Below, in pieces: positions 36,430-47,480 of a stretch of DNA of 64,000 bases. The notes beneath the pieces are model-generated. The model searched no databases. It was not told the DNA's origin and was given only the letters and a program-made list of their open reading frames with translations. Origin of the DNA: Buchnera aphidicola (Eriosoma lanigerum) (GTDB lineage: Bacteria; Pseudomonadota; Gammaproteobacteria; Enterobacterales; Enterobacteriaceae); contig NZ_OZ060395.1 in the NCBI RefSeq assembly GCF_964059125.1, positions 299,080-363,079 of the forward strand, in the 5' to 3' direction. Position 1 is the first letter of the stretch, and each line of letters opens with the position of its first letter. The position numbers and the translations under genes are program-made.

Positions 36430-38109
36430 TTATTCTGGATTTTTAGCTGCCTGAAATGCTTCAAACATTACATTAGAAACTTTTTTTTCAATTGATTGAA
36501 CTTGTTCATTAGATGATAATGCTTTTTCATTAATTTGTTTTTGATATTCAATTACAAGGTTCATAATTCTTTTTTTTCGGTCAACACTATGTAATTTTAC
36601 TTGTATTTCATCTCCAATATGTAAATTAGATATAAAATTTTCATTTTGCAATGTTGATGATATATCTGAAATTTTTAATATACCGTCAACTCCATCTGTT
36701 AATTTTACAACAATTTTTTGTGTATCTAATCCTTTAATTTTCCCTAATACAATAGAATTTTTTTTATGTAATGAAATATAAACATTAAAAGGATCTTCTT
36801 CAATTTGTTTAATACCTAATGATATACGTTCTCGTTCAGCATCAACTTGTAATACTACAGCAGTAATGTCTTCATTTTTTTTGTAATTATTTACTGCTTC
36901 TTCTCCTGGAACACTCCAAGAAATATCAGATAAATGTACTAAACCATCAATTCCACCTTGTAATCCAATAAAAATACCAAAATCAGTAATAGATTTAATT
37001 TTTCCATGTACTGTAGTACCTTTATGATGCGTTTCAGAAAATATTTTCCAAGGATTACTTTTACATTGCTTTAATCCTAATGAAATTCTTCTTCTTTCTT
37101 CATCAATATCTAATACCATTACTTCTACTAAATCATTAAGAACTACTACTTTAGAAGGATGAATATTTTTATTAGTCCAATCCATTTCAGAAACATGTAC
37201 CAATCCTTCTATTCCTTCTTGTATTTCAACAAAACAACCATAATCAGTTAAATTAGTTACTCTTCCTTTTAATTTTGTTCCCTCTGGGTAACGTTTAGCA
37301 ATAGCTATCCATGGATCTTCACCTAGTTGTTTTAATCCCAATGAAACTCGAGTACGATCACGATCAAACTTCAATATTTTAACTACAATTTCATCACCTA
37401 CTACTACTATTTCACTAGGATGTTTTACTCTTTTCCATGCCATATCAGTAATATGTAATAATCCATCTACCCCTCCTAAATCTACAAATGCTCCGTAATC
37501 AGTTAAATTTTTCACAATTCCTTTAATATCTATTCCTTCTTGTAAATGTTCTAATAAATGATTTCTTTCTGCACTATGTTCTGATTCTATTACTGCTCTT
37601 CTTGATACAACAACGTTGTTCCGTTTTTGATCTAATTTAATTACCTTAAATTCTAACTCTTTCCCCTCTAAATGTATAGTTTCTCTAACTGGTCTAACAT
37701 CAACTAAAGAACCTGGTAAAAAAGCTCGAATATCATTAATTTCTACAGTAAAACCGCCTTTAACTTTTCCATTAATAATACCAATAACTGTATCAGATGC
37801 AGAATAAGATTTTTCTAATGTTAACCAAGCTTCATGTCTTTTAGCTTTTTCACGAGATAATACAGTTTCACCAAATCCATCTTCTACAGCATCCAAAACT
37901 ACATCTACTGTATCTCCAATATTTATATCTAATTCACCTTGACTATTTTTAAATTGTTCAATTGGAATAGATGATTCGGATTTTAATCCAGCATCAACAA
38001 TAACTACTTCTTTTTCTATTGCAACAATTGTACCATTAATAATTGATCCAGGTTTAGTTTGTATATGTTTTAAAGATTGTTCAAACATTTCGGAAAAAGA
38101 TTCGGTCAT
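36430..38109 (-). CDS. rpsA: 30S ribosomal protein S1
   Basis: mRNA-binding ribosomal protein with six S1 repeats, 559 residues (E. coli 557). Repeats are seen from about residue 20 ([21 protein letters not shown]) to about 520, with the typical [38 protein letters not shown] and [21 protein letters not shown]. The N-terminal ribosome-docking part [14 protein letters not shown] is retained; repeat six is the most diverged. The ATG at 38109 matches E. coli; the in-frame TTG at 38124 is rejected. As in E. coli there is no strong Shine-Dalgarno site. cmk precedes it on the same strand, as in E. coli. Confidence 0.97.
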   Translation of the reverse strand: MTESFSEMFEQSLKHIQTKPGSIINGTIVAIEKEVVIVDAGLKSESSIPIEQFKNSQGELDINIGDTVDVVLDAVEDGFGETVLSREKAKRHEAWLTLEKSYSASDTVIGIINGKVKGGFTVEINDIRAFLPGSLVDVRPVRETIHLEGKELEFKVIKLDQKRNNVVVSRRAVIESEHSAERNHLLEHLQEGIDIKGIVKNLTDYGAFVDLGGVDGLLHITDMAWKRVKHPSEIVVVGDEIVVKILKFDRDRTRVSLGLKQLGEDPWIAIAKRYPEGTKLKGRVTNLTDYGCFVEIQEGIEGLVHVSEMDWTNKNIHPSKVVVLNDLVEVMVLDIDEERRRISLGLKQCKSNPWKIFSETHHKGTTVHGKIKSITDFGIFIGLQGGIDGLVHLSDISWSVPGEEAVNNYKKNEDITAVVLQVDAERERISLGIKQIEEDPFNVYISLHKKNSIVLGKIKGLDTQKIVVKLTDGVDGILKISDISSTLQNENFISNLHIGDEIQVKLHSVDRKKRIMNLVIEYQKQINEKALSSNEQVQSIEKKVSNVMFEAFQAAKNPE

Positions 38110-38225
38110 ATTAATAATCTTCAAGATTTATTTATTATGTATTTTAATTAACTTCATGTTAATCAAAATAATTATTAATACCATTAGATTATCCATTCTA
38201 TGGTTCGATGATAATTAATTTATTA

Positions 38226-38915
38226 TTATTTTATAAAAATAATTTTCCTTATATATTGCATGGATAAATTTACTATTTCTGTAATACTAATATTAGTTGA
38301 ATTTAACATTATAGCATTTGTAGCTGGTATTAAAGGAGATAACTTACGATTACTATCTAGATTATCACGTTTTTTTATTTCTAACAAAAGTTGATTAAAA
38401 CTAACTTTAAAACCAGATCTTTTCAACTCTTTCATTCTTCTTTTAACACGTATATTCAAATTAGCATATAAAAAAAATTTAATACATGCATCTGGGAAAA
38501 CTATTGTACCCATATCACGACCATTAGCAACTAAACCTGGTAATTTTCTAAAACAACGTTGTTTATTTAATAATACAGTTCTAATATTTGGAAATACCGC
38601 TAATCTTGAAGCAATATGACTAATTTCTGTAGAAATAATATCATTAGAAATATTTTTACCATTTAAAAAAATTAATGTTTTATTAAATTTTTGAACTAAA
38701 TTAAAGTTTAATTGTTTAGCAAAAAATATAATATTTTTCTCGGAAATAGGAATTCGGTTTTTAATTGTTATAAAGGCTAAAACTCGATACAATATACCTG
38801 ATTCCAACACACTCCATTTTAAAATTGATGCTATTTTATTACATAATGTACTTTTTCCTGCAGCGCTAGGACCATCTATTGTAATTACAGGTATAGTATT
38901 CATTATTATACTCAT
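38226..38915 (-). CDS. cmk: Cytidylate kinase
   Basis: Phosphorylates CMP and dCMP; 229 residues (E. coli 227). The P-loop is TIDGPSAAGKST, and the CMP-binding VANGRDMGTIVFPDA and KRDNLDSNRKLSPLIPA are conserved. The E. coli N-terminus would correspond better to the internal ATG at 38903 (MNTIPVITIDG); the ATG at 38915 is kept here as the longest choice. Upstream of rpsA with about 116 bases between, the E. coli arrangement. Confidence 0.95.
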   Translation of the reverse strand: MSIIMNTIPVITIDGPSAAGKSTLCNKIASILKWSVLESGILYRVLAFITIKNRIPISEKNIIFFAKQLNFNLVQKFNKTLIFLNGKNISNDIISTEISHIASRLAVFPNIRTVLLNKQRCFRKLPGLVANGRDMGTIVFPDACIKFFLYANLNIRVKRRMKELKRSGFKVSFNQLLLEIKKRDNLDSNRKLSPLIPATNAIMLNSTNISITEIVNLSMQYIRKIIFIK

Positions 38916-39125
38916 ATAATTTAATTAAAAAATTACATTTATTTCATATAAGATTAATTTTTTATTTTTTTTTATTTTTATACTATTATAATAAAAATGT
39001 TAATTTTACTGAATTTATATATAAATGACAATTTATTTGATAAATATTTAGAATTAAATTAATTAAAAAAAAGTAAATATGTTAAATATATATTTTTATT
39101 GATAATACTTACTATTATTACATGA

Positions 39126-40418
39126 TTATGAATAATATTGACTAATTTTAGATAATTGTTCAAAATAATTTGGAAATGTTTTTTTTGTACAATTTGGATT
39201 TAAAATAGTAATTATAGCATTTGATAAAGAAAGTAAAGAAAAACACATAGCTATACGATGATCATTATAAGTATGAATAGTAGCATTAGAAAATTTTTTA
39301 GGAGGAATAATAGATAAATAATCTGATCCTTCTTCAACTTTTGCACCTATTTTCTTAAGCTCTGTTGACATTGCTGATAATCTATCTGTTTCTTTTACTC
39401 TCCAATTATAAATATTACGGAGATAAGATTTTTCAATAGAAAATAGTGCAACCATTGCTAATGTCATTGCGGCATCAGGAATATTATTTAAATCAAGATC
39501 AAATCCATCTAAATAATTTCGAGAACAAGTAACATAATTACTACCAAATATAATATTAGCTCCTATTTGTTTTAATATTTTAGGAAAATAAATATCACCT
39601 TGAATACTATTTTCTCCAATTCCATGTACGGTTACTGATCCTCCTTTAATAGCTGCTGCAGCTAAAAAATAAGAAGCTGATGTAGCATCTCCTTCTACAA
39701 GATATTTTTCTGGTGTACAGTATATTTGATTACCTTGAATAAAAAAAGATTTATAAGAATTGTTTTTAATTGTAATTCCAAATACTTTCATTAAATTAAT
39801 AGTTAAATCAATATATGGTTTAGAAACTAAATCTCCTACAATATTAATTATAGTATCATTCATTGCTAAAGGAGCAGCCATTAAAATTGCAGTTAAAAAT
39901 TGACTGGAAATGTTTCCATTTAACTCCATTGTTCCACCAATAAATCCACCTTGAAGTAAAATAGGGGGATATGATTTTTTATTAATATATTTAATTTTTG
40001 CTCCAGATTGTCGTAAAGAATCAACTAAATGTTCAATAGGTCTTTCTTTCATTCTATTATCACCAGTTAAAATAATATTATTTTCCCTCAATGATAATAT
40101 AGCTGTTAGTGGTCTGAACACGGTTCCTGCATTACCTACAAATACTGTCAGTTCTTTTTTTTGTTCTAATATACTTATACCTTTACCATAAATTACACAA
40201 GATCTATTTTGATTAAACAAATCATATTTTATTCCTAATAATTGCAAAGCATTTAACATATATTTGGTATCATCACAATTTAAAAGATTAGTGATCTTTG
40301 TTGTTCCATAACACAATGCAGATAGTAATAATACTCGATTAGACACACTTTTAGAACCAGGTAAATAAACAGAACCATTAACATACTGTATTGGTTTTAA
40401 CACTAAAGAATTGTACAT
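39126..40418 (-). CDS. aroA: 5-enolpyruvylshikimate-3-phosphate synthase
   Basis: Sixth step of the shikimate pathway, supplying chorismate for aromatic amino acids that symbionts provide to the host. It has 430 residues (E. coli 427). Motifs are [17 protein letters not shown], the PEP/glyphosate-site [13 protein letters not shown] counterpart ([16 protein letters not shown]), [21 protein letters not shown] and [12 protein letters not shown]. The start at 40418 ([13 protein letters not shown]) matches E. coli; the frame extends to 40475 but those 19 residues lack support. It follows serC (as serC-aroA in E. coli) by about 75 bases. Confidence 0.97.
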   Translation of the reverse strand: MYNSLVLKPIQYVNGSVYLPGSKSVSNRVLLLSALCYGTTKITNLLNCDDTKYMLNALQLLGIKYDLFNQNRSCVIYGKGISILEQKKELTVFVGNAGTVFRPLTAILSLRENNIILTGDNRMKERPIEHLVDSLRQSGAKIKYINKKSYPPILLQGGFIGGTMELNGNISSQFLTAILMAAPLAMNDTIINIVGDLVSKPYIDLTINLMKVFGITIKNNSYKSFFIQGNQIYCTPEKYLVEGDATSASYFLAAAAIKGGSVTVHGIGENSIQGDIYFPKILKQIGANIIFGSNYVTCSRNYLDGFDLDLNNIPDAAMTLAMVALFSIEKSYLRNIYNWRVKETDRLSAMSTELKKIGAKVEEGSDYLSIIPPKKFSNATIHTYNDHRIAMCFSLLSLSNAIITILNPNCTKKTFPNYFEQLSKISQYYS

Positions 40419-40493
40419 AATTAATATCTCTGTTAGGTTATGATAAATATATATTAATAATAAATATTTATTCATTATTTATAAAAATTATAT

Positions 40494-41579
40494 TTAACCA
40501 TATCTTTTTTCAAAATAAATCATAAATTTTACTAACTGTTCTATTCCTTCTATTGGCATAGAATTATAAATTGAAGCTCTTATTCCACCTAATATTTTAT
40601 GGTTTTTTAAAAATAACAACCCAAAATTATTAGACTCTTTTAAGAATAAGGATTCTAATGATGAATCAGTTAACCAAAATACAACATTCATAATCGATCT
40701 GTTACTAGGATGAACATAATTAATATAAAATTCACTGTTATCTATAATAGAATATAAGAGAAACGCTTTTTTTTGATTAATTTTTTCTATTTTTTCTATT
40801 CCACCTTGTTTTATTAACCATTTAAATACTAATCCACATAAATACCAAGAAAAAGTAGGAGGAGTGTTAAACATTGAATTATATGTTAATAATGTTTGAT
40901 AATCTAAAATAGATGGAGTAAGTTGATTAGATTGTTTAATTAAATCTTCTCTGATAATAATTAATGTAATTCCAGAAGGACCTATATTTTTTTGTGCACT
41001 AGCATAAATTAAAGAATAATTATTAATATTAATAGATTTTGACAGTATACAAGAAGAAAAATCACATATTACCATTTTGTTAGTAAATTTTGGTTCTTCA
41101 TGTATAGCTATACCACTAATAGTTTCATTTGGACAATAATGAATATAACTTGTGTTTTTATTAATTTTCCATTGATTCATAGGTAAAATTAAATTGATAC
41201 GATTATGTACATTTATCACGTTAATTTTTTTTACTAAACAATATTTTTTTGCTTCTTCTGCAGCAGCAGTTGACCAATATCCACTACAAATATAATCTGT
41301 ACAATCATTTTTATTTACTAAATTCATTGGTATAACCGAAAATTGACCTCTTGCTCCTCCTTGAGAAAACAATACTTTATAATGATTAGGAATATTTAAT
41401 AGTTTTCTTAAATTATGTTCTGTCATTTCTACCATTTCTATAAAATTTGAATTTCGATGACTAATTTCTAACATAGAATATGAAAATTTATTCCAAAATC
41501 TAAAGTTGTTTTGTGCTTCAATCATTACTTCTTTAGGAAGCATAGCAGGTCCTGCACTAAAATTGTAAATTTTATTCAT
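40494..41579 (-). CDS. serC: Phosphoserine aminotransferase
   Basis: PLP enzyme of serine biosynthesis, also used for pyridoxine precursors; 361 residues (E. coli 362). It begins YNFSAGPAMLPKEVM; EISHRNSNF and FSQGGARGQF are conserved, and the PLP lysine is in ASAQKNIGPSGIT. TFSWYLCGLVFKWLIKQGG and IRASIYNSMPIEGI close the protein. AGGTT precedes the ATG. First gene of serC-aroA. Confidence 0.97.
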   Translation of the reverse strand: MNKIYNFSAGPAMLPKEVMIEAQNNFRFWNKFSYSMLEISHRNSNFIEMVEMTEHNLRKLLNIPNHYKVLFSQGGARGQFSVIPMNLVNKNDCTDYICSGYWSTAAAEEAKKYCLVKKINVINVHNRINLILPMNQWKINKNTSYIHYCPNETISGIAIHEEPKFTNKMVICDFSSCILSKSININNYSLIYASAQKNIGPSGITLIIIREDLIKQSNQLTPSILDYQTLLTYNSMFNTPPTFSWYLCGLVFKWLIKQGGIEKIEKINQKKAFLLYSIIDNSEFYINYVHPSNRSIMNVVFWLTDSSLESLFLKESNNFGLLFLKNHKILGGIRASIYNSMPIEGIEQLVKFMIYFEKRYG

Positions 41580-41681
41580 ATTTTAACCTAAATACATATT
41601 CATATTTTATACTAAAAAAAATTATACTTTATAAAAAATCAACATAAATCAATAATTAATATTAAAAATGATGTTTATTAA

Positions 41682-42977
41682 TTAAGAAATATAATTTAAT
41701 CCATTCATATAGTTATCTTTTAATATTGTTGGTACTTTAATACTTCCATTACTACATTGATAGTTTTCTAAAATTGCTGCTAATGTTCTACCTATAGCTA
41801 AACCAGATCCATTAACTGTATGTAATAAACAATTTTTTTTTAAAATTTTATCTCGATATCTAGATTTTATTCTTCTAGATTGAAAATCTAACATATTTGA
41901 ACATGAAGATACTTCTCTATACATATTTTGAGATGGAAACCATACTTCTAAATCATATGTTTTAGTAGAAGAAAATCCTAAATCACCACAACATAATAAA
42001 ATTTTTCTATATGGTAATTTTAATAATTTTAATATTGTTTCTGCATGATATGTTAATGATTCAAGAGTTTTCATAGAGTGTTTTGGTTTTACAATTTGAA
42101 CTAATTCTACTTTATCAAATTGATGCATTCTAATTAATCCTTTAACATCTTTTCCATATGAAGATGATTCAGAACGAAAACATGGACTATGAGCTACAAA
42201 TTTCATCGGTAATTGTTGTTCATCTAAAATTTTATTTCTAACAATATTAGTTAATGGAACTTCTGCAGTAGGTATTAATATGTAATTTTTTTTATCTGTA
42301 TCAATATAGTTAGATTTAACATGAAATAAATCATTTGTAAATTTAGGCAATTGACCAGTACCTAATAAACAATTTTCATTAACCAAATAAGGAACATAAG
42401 TTTCTAAATATTTATGTTCATTAATGTGTACATCTAACATAAACTGAATTAATGCTCGATGTAAATGAGCAATTTTTCCGTACATAACAATAAATCTTGA
42501 ACCAGATATTAAGCTAGCTGTACTTAAATCAAATCCATGTAAATTTTGACCTAATTCTATATGATCTTTAATTGGAAAATTGTATGTTGGTATTTCTCCC
42601 CATTTTGTTATTTCTTGATTATCACTTACATTTATTCCATTAGGTATAGAATCATCCGGTATATTAGGTATATTTAAAAATATTTTGTTTATTTTTTCTT
42701 GTATGTTATTTAATTGTTTTTTTGAAATTATTAGTTGTTTGTTAATTATAGAAACTTTAGTTCTTAAAGAAGTAGTATCTTTTTGAATAGATTTATAATT
42801 TCCAATTAATTTAGATAAATTATTATGTTTTTCCTGTAAATGTTCAGTTTTAATTTGCCATTTTTTTCTAAGTTCTTCTATAGATTGAATTTCATTTACA
42901 TTTAAACTAAAACCTCTTCTTGCTAATTTTTTTTTAATTATAGATAATTGATTTCGAAATAATTTAGGATCTAACAT
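41682..42977 (-). CDS. serS: Seryl-tRNA synthetase
   Basis: Class II synthetase that charges tRNA-Ser (one such tRNA gene lies at 59.9 kb). It has 431 residues (E. coli 430). The N-terminal coiled-coil tRNA-binding arm spans about residues 25-105, rich in Lys, Asn and Ile; motif 2 is APCFRSE-like (HSPCFRSESSSYGKDVKG) and motif 3 is NGSGLAIGRTLAAILEN. No ribosome binding site is visible before the ATG at 42977. Divergent from trxB with a large inverted repeat between. Confidence 0.97.
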   Translation of the reverse strand: MLDPKLFRNQLSIIKKKLARRGFSLNVNEIQSIEELRKKWQIKTEHLQEKHNNLSKLIGNYKSIQKDTTSLRTKVSIINKQLIISKKQLNNIQEKINKIFLNIPNIPDDSIPNGINVSDNQEITKWGEIPTYNFPIKDHIELGQNLHGFDLSTASLISGSRFIVMYGKIAHLHRALIQFMLDVHINEHKYLETYVPYLVNENCLLGTGQLPKFTNDLFHVKSNYIDTDKKNYILIPTAEVPLTNIVRNKILDEQQLPMKFVAHSPCFRSESSSYGKDVKGLIRMHQFDKVELVQIVKPKHSMKTLESLTYHAETILKLLKLPYRKILLCCGDLGFSSTKTYDLEVWFPSQNMYREVSSCSNMLDFQSRRIKSRYRDKILKKNCLLHTVNGSGLAIGRTLAAILENYQCSNGSIKVPTILKDNYMNGLNYIS

Positions 42978-43511
42978 AATAAATATACATTCAACAATGG
43001 AATTTTATAGAGTATACTAATTTTTTTTAATTTTCTCTATTTGAGTTATAAAATATATTAAAAAAATAATTTAAAAAATAGAAAATTATGTAACAATATA
43101 TATATTGTATTACTTAAAATTTTTAATTTTTTATTCTGTATCTGTATGGTTGAATTTAACATTTTAAAAGATAAAAAAAATTATTTATTTTTATCTTTTA
43201 AAATGTTAAATTCAACCATACAGATACAGAATAAAAAATTAAAAATTGAAAAATAATTTATATTTATATTGATTTTAAAAAAAAATTAACAAAAAATATG
43301 TTATAGTTATTTAATTTATTAAATTTCATAACAATAGTTCTTTACACATTTCAACATTTTTAAAATGATTAATAATTAGAAAAAAAACAACAAGATTATT
43401 TAATTAAATCAAATAAAAATTTAAATAATAATACATATCATAATGAATATTAAAAAAAAAAAAAATTAAATTTAAAATATTTATCATTCAATTACAAAGT
43501 ATATAAATTTT
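42978..43511. other. Divergent intergenic region serS-trxB
   Basis: 534 bases without genes. Its main content is the perfect inverted repeat at 43118-43247. lolA, rarA, ftsK and lrp, which lie here in E. coli, are absent. Confidence 0.6.
43118..43247. repeat. Perfect inverted repeat with 60-bp arms and 10-base loop
   Basis: Left arm 43118-43177 and right arm 43188-43247 are exact reverse complements over 60 bases; the loop is 43178-43187. The core (CTGTATCTGTATGG and its complement) is richer in G/C than the surroundings, so this is not an AT-tract coincidence. As RNA from either strand it would form one very stable hairpin. It ends about 140 bases from the serS start and 265 from trxB, so a simple terminator role is unlikely. 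Function unknown. Confidence 0.9.
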
Positions 43512-44465
43512 ATGAAAAAAAAAATTAAAAGTAAATTAATCATTGTTGGATCTGGTCCTGCTGGATATACTGCTTCAATTTATGCAGCAAGAGCTAATTT
43601 ATCTCCTATTTTAATTACAGGTTTAAATCCAGGAGGACAATTGGTGACAACTAATGAAATTGAAAACTGGCCAGGAGAAATTAACACTATTAGTGGTATA
43701 GAATTAATGAATCGTATGCATAAACAATCTCTTCATTTAAATACTAGAATAATTTCTGATTTTGTACAAGAAGTAGATTTTTCTCATTCTCCATTTAAAT
43801 TGTTTGGAGAAGAGTACAAATATACTGCAGATTGTATCATTGTAGCAACAGGATCTAATCCAAGATATTTAGGTTTAGAATCTGAAAAAAAATTTTTAGG
43901 AAAAGGTGTATCAACATGTGCTACTTGTGATGGTTTTTTTTATAAAGGAAAAGAAGTAGCAGTAGTAGGAGGAGGTAATACTGCAGTTGAAGAAACTCTA
44001 TATTTATCTAATATAGCATCAAAAGTTCATTTAATTCATAGAAAAGCAATATTAAAAGCAGAAAAAATTTTAGTGCAACGATTACAAAAAAAAATTCAAA
44101 ATAATCAAGTTATCTTTTATAAAAATACCAATGTAACAAATATTACTGGTAATTCAAATTCAGTAAATAAAATACATATTAAATTTAACAACACTATAAA
44201 CGAAATTCCTGTCTCTGGAATCTTTATTGCTATTGGACATAATCCTAATACTGATATTTTTAAAAATCAACTTATTATTAATAATGGATATATTCAAGTT
44301 GCAGGAAGAGGAATGCATAAAAATTCTACAAAAACAAGTAAATTAGGAATATTTGCAGCAGGTGACGTAATAGATCATTGTTATCGACAAGCTATTACAG
44401 CAGCTGCAACAGGATGTATGGCAGCTTTAGATGCAGAAAAATATTTAGATAACATGATTAATTAA
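43512..44465 (+). CDS. trxB: Thioredoxin reductase
   Basis: FAD/NADPH enzyme that reduces thioredoxin; 317 residues (E. coli 321). FAD motif IVGSGPAGYTASIYAARANL at the N-terminus, redox pair in STCATCDG (Cys136, Cys139), NADPH motif VVGGGNTAVEE, and the C-terminal FAD contact GIFAAGDVIDHCYRQAITAAATG. The codons after the ATG contain an A10 run (43515-43524), a slippage-prone start. Ribosome site weak. Confidence 0.97.
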   Translation: MKKKIKSKLIIVGSGPAGYTASIYAARANLSPILITGLNPGGQLVTTNEIENWPGEINTISGIELMNRMHKQSLHLNTRIISDFVQEVDFSHSPFKLFGEEYKYTADCIIVATGSNPRYLGLESEKKFLGKGVSTCATCDGFFYKGKEVAVVGGGNTAVEETLYLSNIASKVHLIHRKAILKAEKILVQRLQKKIQNNQVIFYKNTNVTNITGNSNSVNKIHIKFNNTINEIPVSGIFIAIGHNPNTDIFKNQLIINNGYIQVAGRGMHKNSTKTSKLGIFAAGDVIDHCYRQAITAAATGCMAALDAEKYLDNMIN

Positions 44466-44581
44466 CATTTAATTGATCATTATTTAATAATATTAAAGAT
44501 TAATTTATAATAATTAAATAATTATCATTAGATTTAATTAATTAAATAAAAAAATTATTAAAATTATTTAGGAAATTTAAT

Positions 44582-44800
44582 ATGGCAAAAGAAGAAAATA
44601 TTGAAATTCAAGGAACAGTAATAGACACTTTACCAAATACAATGTTTAATGTAAAATTAGACAATGGTCATAATGTTATTGCTCATATTTCTGGTAAAAT
44701 GAGAAAAAATTATATTAGAATTTTAACTGGAGATAAAGTAACTGTAGAACTAACACCGTACGATTTAACTAAAGGGAGAATAATTTTCCGTAGTAGATAA
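44582..44800 (+). CDS. infA: Translation initiation factor IF-1
   Basis: 72-residue OB-fold protein, the same length as in E. coli. It begins [19 protein letters not shown] and contains [20 protein letters not shown] and the C-terminal [17 protein letters not shown] lies 9 bases before the ATG. Probably cotranscribed with or independent of trxB (116 bases apart). Confidence 0.97.
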   Translation: MAKEENIEIQGTVIDTLPNTMFNVKLDNGHNVIAHISGKMRKNYIRILTGDKVTVELTPYDLTKGRIIFRSR

Positions 44801-45153
44801 ATGAATTTATTATTAATTTTTTTAATACATCAATTTCGTATTATTATTTGATTATTATTCCTTAAAATATATGATATTTAAATATATTTACATATTTAAT
44901 TTTTAAATAACAAAAATCATATTTATCAAAATACATGTTATTTCATTACGTATATAACATCTTATTTTAAATTTTATATGTTTTAAAAACAAAAAAAATA
45001 ATTTTTAAATGAATTAAATTATATATTTCCTAAATAAGATTCTTATTTTAGTTAAATATATATATATTTAACTAAAAAATAAAAATAATATAATTCAACA
45101 TTTATTAAATGTAATAATGAGTATTTATTAAATTGTAAAATAGGACACATATA
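44801..45153. other. Spacer infA-aspS
   Basis: 353 AT-rich bases; the only structure is the palindrome at 45046-45077. Confidence 0.5.
45046..45077 (+). terminator. 32-base perfect palindrome between infA and aspS
   Basis: Arms TTTTAGTTAAATATA (45046-45060) and TATATTTAACTAAAA (45063-45077) around TA. Almost all A/T and about 245 bases past infA, 77 bases before aspS, so it may end a read-through transcript or mark the aspS control region. Confidence 0.35.
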
Positions 45154-46902
45154 ATGCGTACTGAATATTGTGGAAAATTAAATTTAATTCATATTAATAA
45201 AATAGTAACTTTATGTGGTTGGATACATAATATTCGTCATTTAAAAAAAAATATTTTTGCAACCATGCGAGATTGTTCAGGATTAATTCAAATTATATTT
45301 AATATAAATAACATTGATTTATTTTTACAAGCAAAGAAGTTAAGAAATGAATTTTGTATACAAGTGACAGGAATTGTTCAAGAAAAATACAAAAAAACAA
45401 ACAATATTATCTATAACTCTAATATTGAAGTATTAATCTCTAATTTAAAGATTATTAATACTTCTAAACCTATACCATTAGATAATACCAAGAACAACAA
45501 TAATTCAATTAGTTTAAAATATAGATATTTAGAATTACGTAAACTAGATATGTTTAATAATTTAAAAATACGTCATAAAGTACTTCAATTTGTTCATTAT
45601 TTCATGAATAAAAACCATTTTATATATATAGAAACACCTATTTTAACAAAATCAACTCCAGAAGGAGCTAGAGATTATTTAATACCTAGTAGAATTCATA
45701 TAAAAAAATTTTATGCATTACCACAATCTCCTCAATTATTTAAACAATTATTAATGATATCAGGAGTGGATCGATATTATCAAATAGCAAAATGTTTTAG
45801 AGACGAAGATTTAAGATCTGATAGACAACCAGAATTTACTCAAATTGATGTTGAACTAGCTTTTGTTAACTCTACTCAAGTACAAAAAATTATAGAAAAC
45901 ATGATATGTGCATTATGGTTTAAAATTAAAAATATTCAGTTTGAAATCTTTCCTAAAATAACTTTTTTAGAATCTATGCAATTATATGGAACTGATAAAC
46001 CTGATTTACGTAATCCTTTAAAAATGATTGATATAAAAGAAATAGTAAAAAATGTACAGTACTTACTACCATTCATGCAAGATGAATTTTATCGTATAGT
46101 AGCTATACGTATTCCTAAAGGAACTATTCTTGGAATAACAGAAATTAATAATTATGTAGATATAGTAAAAAAATTTAGTGATTGTAAACTATTTTACATA
46201 AATAATCCAGAAACTGTTTTAGAAAATACTAATAAATATAATCCTATTAATAAAATTTTTCCGATACACATTCTTAAAAAAATCATTAAAAAAACTCAGG
46301 CAAATATAGGTGATGTAATATTTATTATAGGTCATCATAGTAAAATTGTGAATGAAATTTTTAAAAACATTAGTCCTAAAATAGGAACAGAATTAAAAAT
46401 CATTTCATGGAATAGTTATAAACCAGTATGGATTACAGATTTTCCTATGTTTCATCAAGAAGTTAATGGAAATTTAGTTAGTATGCATCATCCATTCTCT
46501 TCTCCTAAAAATGTTACAATAAAAGAGTTAAAAGATAATCCACTTAAAGTTATTTCACAATCATATGATTTAGTAATTAATGGATATGAACTAGGAGGAG
46601 GATCTGTTAGAATTAATGATGTTATTATGCAAAAAGCTGTATTTAGTATATTAGGAATAGAAGAAAAAGAACAAAAAAATAAATTTGGTTTTTTTATTGA
46701 TTCATTAGAATATGGAGCACCTATACATGCAGGAATGGCTATAGGATTAGATAGATTAATTATGTTATTAACTAATAATAATGATATTAGAAATGTCATC
46801 GCATTTCCTAAAACAACGACAGCTTCTTGCTTAATGACCAATGCTCCTAATAAAATTGATACAAAAATATTAAAAGAATTATATATTCAATATTTAGAAT
46901 AA
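45154..46902 (+). CDS. aspS: Aspartyl-tRNA synthetase
   Basis: Class IIb synthetase, 582 residues (E. coli 590). N-terminal OB-fold anticodon domain (VTLCGWIHNIRHLKKNIFATMRD), catalytic motif 2 FRDEDLRSDRQPEFTQIDVE, the bacterial GAD insertion (about residues 280-420), the DFPMFHQEV segment and motif 3 GMAIGLDRLIMLL. The insertion domain is divergent. ATAGGA lies about 9 bases before the ATG. Confidence 0.97.
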   Translation: MRTEYCGKLNLIHINKIVTLCGWIHNIRHLKKNIFATMRDCSGLIQIIFNINNIDLFLQAKKLRNEFCIQVTGIVQEKYKKTNNIIYNSNIEVLISNLKIINTSKPIPLDNTKNNNNSISLKYRYLELRKLDMFNNLKIRHKVLQFVHYFMNKNHFIYIETPILTKSTPEGARDYLIPSRIHIKKFYALPQSPQLFKQLLMISGVDRYYQIAKCFRDEDLRSDRQPEFTQIDVELAFVNSTQVQKIIENMICALWFKIKNIQFEIFPKITFLESMQLYGTDKPDLRNPLKMIDIKEIVKNVQYLLPFMQDEFYRIVAIRIPKGTILGITEINNYVDIVKKFSDCKLFYINNPETVLENTNKYNPINKIFPIHILKKIIKKTQANIGDVIFIIGHHSKIVNEIFKNISPKIGTELKIISWNSYKPVWITDFPMFHQEVNGNLVSMHHPFSSPKNVTIKELKDNPLKVISQSYDLVINGYELGGGSVRINDVIMQKAVFSILGIEEKEQKNKFGFFIDSLEYGAPIHAGMAIGLDRLIMLLTNNNDIRNVIAFPKTTTASCLMTNAPNKIDTKILKELYIQYLE

Positions 46903-47480
46903 TATTTATAAATAAAATAATAGATTAAATTATTTTTTTTTGTTTAAATAACATACTGAAAATATTTTACTTATACTTAATTTCGTATAAAAATAAATAT
47001 TTTTATTATATTATATTACAAAATAAAAGTATTTTATAATAATACCAATGTATATTTATATATAAAATATAATTTTTAATTTAAAATAATATATATATTT
47101 TCAAATGAAATATTTATGAAATTAAAAATTAAAAAGTATCTTTTAAATAAGTAAAAATATCGTTTTTTCAAATCTTGCATTGATATGAATTGATTATTGA
47201 ATAATATTCATAAAATATATCGTCTACTAATTCAAATACATTATAAATAGTTTATAAAAAAAATATATTAATAATATTAAAAAATATATTTTTTATAATT
47301 TAGTCTTCTCTATAAAACATTTTATTAATTTATACACAAAATTATAAAAAAATAATTGTGTACTATCAAAAAACATTTTATACTCTTTATATTAAAATTG
47401 ATTTATTAATTCATAATTATAAATAAAAAGTAATTAATCCAAACAATAATTAGATATAATCTATAATATTTAAGTTATAT
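46903..47480. other. Spacer between convergent aspS and pykA
   Basis: 578 AT-rich bases, no gene. I recall znu zinc-transporter genes in this neighbourhood in pea-aphid Buchnera; they are not here. No clear hairpin was found. Confidence 0.45.

Noticed and set aside
46488..46841. 117-codon open frame antisense to aspS
   Set aside because: Shadow of the conserved C-terminal part of aspS; no recognisable protein.
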